A stretch of DNA of 38,224 bases from Polynucleobacter sp. (GTDB taxonomy: Bacteria; Pseudomonadota; Gammaproteobacteria; Burkholderiales; Burkholderiaceae). Shown one piece after another: positions 35,418 to 38,224 of the stretch (position 1 is the stretch's first letter; each line of letters opens with the position of its first letter). The stretch covers positions 1-38,224 of the forward strand of contig JAHEBW010000008.1 in NCBI GenBank assembly GCA_024642065.1. The letters are read 5' to 3'. The notes beneath the pieces are model-generated. The model was given only the letters and a program-made list of their open reading frames with translations. It was not told where the DNA came from and did not search any database. The translations under genes and the position numbers were made by a program.

Positions 35418-36212
35418 TTACTGGGAAACCAGTTGCGAGCCAATCAATTCACCTTTTGCAAGACGAACTAAAACATTCTGCTCTAAACCAGAAGCAATTA
35501 CGGTATGAGCACCAGATTGTTTTGCTAACTTAGCCGCTAGCACTTTGGTCAACATGCCACCCTTACCAATTGAACTTCCTGCGCCACCAGCCATTAGCTC
35601 TAATTGAGCATCCCCTGCATTAGCTTCTTGTATCAAAGTTGCATCTGGGTTTTTGCGTGGATCAGCGTTATACAAACCATCTTGGTCAGTCAAAATAACA
35701 AGAGCATCAGCTTCAATTAAATTTGTTACTAATGCACCTAAAGTATCGTTATCACCAAATTTAATTTCATCAGTCACAACCGTATCATTTTCATTAATGA
35801 TAGGTACTACGCCATGTTTTAAAAGCGTTAACAAAGTCATGCGAGCGTTTTGGTAACGCTGCTCATCAGCCAAGTCGGCATTGGTTAATAAAACTTGAGC
35901 CGTGCGGATGCCGTATTTAGCAAAACAAGTTTCATAAACTTGTACGAGCCCCATTTGTCCTACAGCAGCGGCAGCTTGCAACTCGTGGATGTCTGTTGGG
36001 CGATTAGTCCAAGCTAGGCGCTGCATACCTTCTGCAATTGCACCTGAGCTCACCATGACAACTTGTTTACCCATGGAGCGGAGTTCGGCCATTTGAGCAG
36101 CCCAACGACCGATTGCTTCATGATCTAAACCCTGACCATGGTTAGTAACCAATGTTGAACCTACTTTAACAACGATGCAATGAGCATCTTGAATAGCTCT
36201 GACCACCCTCAT
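35418..36212 (-). CDS. proB: Glutamate 5-kinase, short form without PUA domain
   Basis: First enzyme of proline synthesis, phosphorylating glutamate. 264 aa, only the amino-acid-kinase domain: [20 protein letters not shown] near residue 14, [18 protein letters not shown], the substrate region [38 protein letters not shown] and [18 protein letters not shown]. The common ~370 aa form adds a C-terminal PUA domain. Here the protein ends [10 protein letters not shown], and no PUA remnant is seen downstream in any frame. It is 8 bp after obgE on the same strand. AAGGGG lies very close to the ATG. Confidence 0.92.
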   Translation of the reverse strand: MRVVRAIQDAHCIVVKVGSTLVTNHGQGLDHEAIGRWAAQMAELRSMGKQVVMVSSGAIAEGMQRLAWTNRPTDIHELQAAAAVGQMGLVQVYETCFAKYGIRTAQVLLTNADLADEQRYQNARMTLLTLLKHGVVPIINENDTVVTDEIKFGDNDTLGALVTNLIEADALVILTDQDGLYNADPRKNPDATLIQEANAGDAQLELMAGGAGSSIGKGGMLTKVLAAKLAKQSGAHTVIASGLEQNVLVRLAKGELIGSQLVSQ

Positions 36213-36220
36213 ACCCCTTA

Positions 36221-37312
36221 TTAGTCGTTAGGCTCATCGCCTAACTGCTCACCATGAAAACGCACATCAGCTTCGTGCTCTTCAATATCATCACGCTCTT
36301 TACGTTTTTCATCCAAATCTTTTTGGATAGCGTAACAAAGTTGTTGGCAACCTTCACCGGTCAATGCGGAAATTTCAAAAACTGGGCCTTTCCAACCATA
36401 AGCTTTTATAAAGCTCTTGATACGCTCAGCTCTATCTTCTTCAGCAATCATGTCAACTTTGTTTAAAACCAACCAACGTGGCTTGTCATACAAAGATGCA
36501 TCATATTTTTTAAGTTCATTAACGATGGCTTTTGCTTCAGCAACAATATCAACACTCTCATCAAACGGAGCCATGTCGACCAAATGCAACAATAAATTCG
36601 TGCGCTGTAAATGTCTTAAGAAGCGATGGCCCAAACCAGCACCTTCTGCTGCACCTTCAATCAAACCAGGAATGTCAGCAATCACAAAACTGCGCTCTTG
36701 CCCAACACGCACCACACCCAAATTAGGATGTAATGTTGTGAATGGGTAGTCCGCAATCTTTGGACGCGCATTAGATACTGCTGTAATCAATGTTGATTTA
36801 CCTGCATTAGGCATGCCCAATAAACCAACGTCAGCCAATACTTTGAGCTCTAAACGTAACTTATGTTCTTCACCAGGCAAGCCACTGGTCTTTTGTCTTG
36901 GTGCGCGATTAGTACTGCTCTTGAAGTGCAAGTTACCCCAACCACCAGAACCACCTTTGGCCAAACATAGACGTTGGCCGTGGAACGTTAAATCAGCAAT
37001 CACCTCATCGGTATCCATATCATGGATGATCGTACCTACAGGCATGCGAAGCTCAATATCTTCACCAGCTTTACCGTAGCAATCAGCACCACGACCAGAC
37101 TCACCGTTTTGGGCTAAGTGTTTTTTTGCATATCGATAGTCAACCAGAGTATTGATGTTGCGATCAGCAATAGCGTAAACGCTACCACCGCGACCGCCAT
37201 CTCCGCCGTCCGGTCCACCAAATTCAATAAATTTTTCACGACGCATAGAGGCGCTGCCAGAACCACCGTGGCCTGCAACTACTTCAATACGCGCTTCATC
37301 GATAAATTTCAT
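36221..37312 (-). CDS. obgE: Ribosome-associated GTPase Obg
   Basis: Essential GTPase acting in late 50S assembly. 363 aa from ATG 37312; an upstream TTG would add three residues, but the ATG has GGA five bases before it. The glycine-rich OBG domain comes first ([34 protein letters not shown]). The G domain then shows [20 protein letters not shown] (G1), the switch region [28 protein letters not shown] (G3) and LNKVDMI (G4). The acidic tail ends [11 protein letters not shown]. It is downstream of rplU-rpmA in the usual order but separated from them by a terminator. Confidence 0.96.
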   Translation of the reverse strand: MKFIDEARIEVVAGHGGSGSASMRREKFIEFGGPDGGDGGRGGSVYAIADRNINTLVDYRYAKKHLAQNGESGRGADCYGKAGEDIELRMPVGTIIHDMDTDEVIADLTFHGQRLCLAKGGSGGWGNLHFKSSTNRAPRQKTSGLPGEEHKLRLELKVLADVGLLGMPNAGKSTLITAVSNARPKIADYPFTTLHPNLGVVRVGQERSFVIADIPGLIEGAAEGAGLGHRFLRHLQRTNLLLHLVDMAPFDESVDIVAEAKAIVNELKKYDASLYDKPRWLVLNKVDMIAEEDRAERIKSFIKAYGWKGPVFEISALTGEGCQQLCYAIQKDLDEKRKERDDIEEHEADVRFHGEQLGDEPND

Positions 37313-37327
37313 AAATTCCAATAAAAA

Positions 37328-37353
37328 AAGGCCTCGCTGTTGGGCGAGGCCTT
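37328..37353 (-). terminator. Terminator after rplU-rpmA
   Basis: Arms AAGGCCTCGC and GCGAGGCCTT (10 bp, perfect) with a 6-base loop and, on the minus strand, a seven-T run. It lies between rpmA and obgE, so obgE transcription must read through it or start close to it. Confidence 0.85.
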
Positions 37354-37396
37354 ATGCTGAGTTCTGAATTTTCTTCGTTATCTCAGTTAAGGCTAA

Positions 37397-37657
37397 TTAA
37401 GCTGTCGGAAGTACAGAAACGAATGATTTCTTATCTGCACCTTTAACGCCAAATTGAACATGACCGTCTACCAATGCGAACAATGTGTGGTCTTTGCCAC
37501 AACCAACGTTCACACCTGGGTGAACGCGTGTACCGCGTTGACGAACAATAATGCCGCCTGCATTGATGGCTTGACCGCCATAAACTTTAACGCCTAATCG
37601 TTTTGACTCTGAGTCACGGCCGTTACGTGTCGAACCGCCGCCTTTTTTCTGTGCCAT
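37397..37657 (-). CDS. rpmA: 50S ribosomal protein L27
   Basis: Component of the large subunit near the peptidyl transferase centre. 86 aa, normal length. The start [20 protein letters not shown] and [20 protein letters not shown] are unmistakable. It is 21 bp after rplU on the same strand and is ended by the terminator at 37328. Confidence 0.98.
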   Translation of the reverse strand: MAQKKGGGSTRNGRDSESKRLGVKVYGGQAINAGGIIVRQRGTRVHPGVNVGCGKDHTLFALVDGHVQFGVKGADKKSFVSVLPTA

Positions 37658-37678
37658 TTTCTACTCCGCCTCTGCCTA

Positions 37679-37990
37679 TTAGGCCTTAATGGAATTAATC
37701 AAAATCTCAGTAAAGTTCTGACGATGACCTTGACGCTTTTGGTAGTGCTTGCGTCGACGCATCTTGAAGATCTTTACTTTGTCATGACGACCCTGAGAAA
37801 TAACAGTGGCTTTAACAGCTGCACCACTCACCAATGGCTCACCAAACTTAAGTGATTCGCCTTCGCCTACGGCGAGAACTTGGTCAAGAGTGATTTCACT
37901 GCCTACATCCGCTGGTATCTGTTCTATTTTCAATTTTTCTCCAGCAGCAACCTTATATTGTTTGCCACCGGTTTTTATGACCGCGTACAT
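37679..37990 (-). CDS. rplU: 50S ribosomal protein L21
   Basis: Large-subunit protein binding 23S rRNA. 103 aa, normal length. [20 protein letters not shown] at the start, [20 protein letters not shown] near residue 75, then a short tail. It leads the rplU-rpmA unit, with a near-consensus promoter upstream. Confidence 0.98.
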   Translation of the reverse strand: MYAVIKTGGKQYKVAAGEKLKIEQIPADVGSEITLDQVLAVGEGESLKFGEPLVSGAAVKATVISQGRHDKVKIFKMRRRKHYQKRQGHRQNFTEILINSIKA

Positions 37991-38043
37991 ATTGAAATCT
38001 TTCTATAAATCACCACACAACCCTATGTCGTGCAGAGCCATAG

Positions 38044-38072
38044 ATTATAGCCCTAGCTTAATTTCTAGTCAA
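38044..38072 (-). promoter_or_regulatory. Near-consensus sigma-70 promoter of rplU-rpmA
   Basis: On the minus strand TTGACT (38067-38072), a 17-bp spacer, and TATAAT (38044-38049). It would start transcription about 47 bases before the rplU ATG. Confidence 0.85.
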
Positions 38073-38185
38073 AAAGTAGAATGGCAGCAAGACTCAAGGA
38101 AGTATTACTAGTTTTTATAATAAAATCTAATTAATTCAATGAGTTAAACTAGATACCATTAGAAATCAGACAATTTTATTAGTTA

Positions 38186-38224
38186 ATGAGCACTAACTTA
38201 CAAACAATTCTTCACCCAATTTCT
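38186..38224 (+). CDS. ispB: Probable polyprenyl diphosphate synthase, first 13 codons (cut by window edge)
   Basis: An ATG at 38186 opens a frame MSTNLQTILHPIS that runs off the right edge. In Burkholderiales the gene divergent from rplU is normally the octaprenyl diphosphate synthase ispB, whose start resembles this. The call rests mainly on that gene order, since only 13 codons are visible. No strong ribosome-binding site is seen. Confidence 0.5.
   Translation, partial: MSTNLQTILHPIS

Noticed and set aside
37991..38185. Ribosomal-protein leader structure before rplU
   Set aside because: The ~47-base leader predicted from the near-consensus promoter shows no convincing hairpin or known L21 leader pattern.

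Overview
The window looks like a stretch of chromosome from a small-genome freshwater betaproteobacterium of the Burkholderiales, most like Polynucleobacter. This rests on gene order and protein character (mpl-fabG-RNB-tonB-aroE-mtgA; tlpA-accB-accC-prmA; ffh/ccsA/ampD; rplU-rpmA-obgE-proB), an alanine/lysine-rich histone H1-like protein, and a moderate to low GC content judged by eye. Almost everything is housekeeping, tightly packed, with short spacers and many classic hairpin terminators. No rRNA, tRNA, insertion sequence, prophage or CRISPR array was seen.

Layout. 1-8.6 kb: central carbon genes on the minus strand (gap, cut by the window edge; tkt), rsmE on plus, an orphan barstar-like gene, maeB, then thiL on plus converging on corA. 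8.8-10.7 kb: plus-strand pyrF-pgpA-pncC. 10.7-12.1 kb: a small accessory cassette on minus, an HTH antitoxin-like gene plus an AbiEii-type nucleotidyltransferase toxin, whose promoter is flanked by two inverted repeats that look like operators. 12.1-18.9 kb: a long minus-strand run, mpl-fabG-RNB nuclease-tonB-like-aroE-mtgA, for envelope and peptidoglycan work. 18.9-23.9 kb: plus-strand tlpA-like, accB, accC, prmA and a PfkB kinase. 24-29 kb: minus-strand nrdA-nrdB (class Ia ribonucleotide reductase, with a tandem pair of NrdR-like boxes upstream) and the histone H1-like gene. 29.3-38.2 kb: ampD-like and ccsA-like on minus, ffh on plus, proS on minus, rppH and a CNP1-like lipoprotein/secreted gene on plus, then proB, obgE, rpmA and rplU on minus. 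The first codons of a probable ispB are on plus at the right edge.

The most unusual points are these. (1) The histone-like gene stops right after an A AAA AAG heptamer, the dnaX-type -1 slippery sequence. The -1 frame continues for 42 codons to a family-like C-terminus, so this is either programmed frameshifting or a one-base homopolymer error. (2) prmA runs straight into a membrane-anchored DUF3426-like domain across a run of ten A. Slipping one base either way gives a normal-length PrmA. (3) A PP0621-like zinc-ribbon membrane protein is fused to AmpD, with an internal start for a normal-length AmpD. (4) The toxin-antitoxin-like cassette has its operator over the antitoxin start codon. (5) ProB lacks the usual C-terminal PUA domain.
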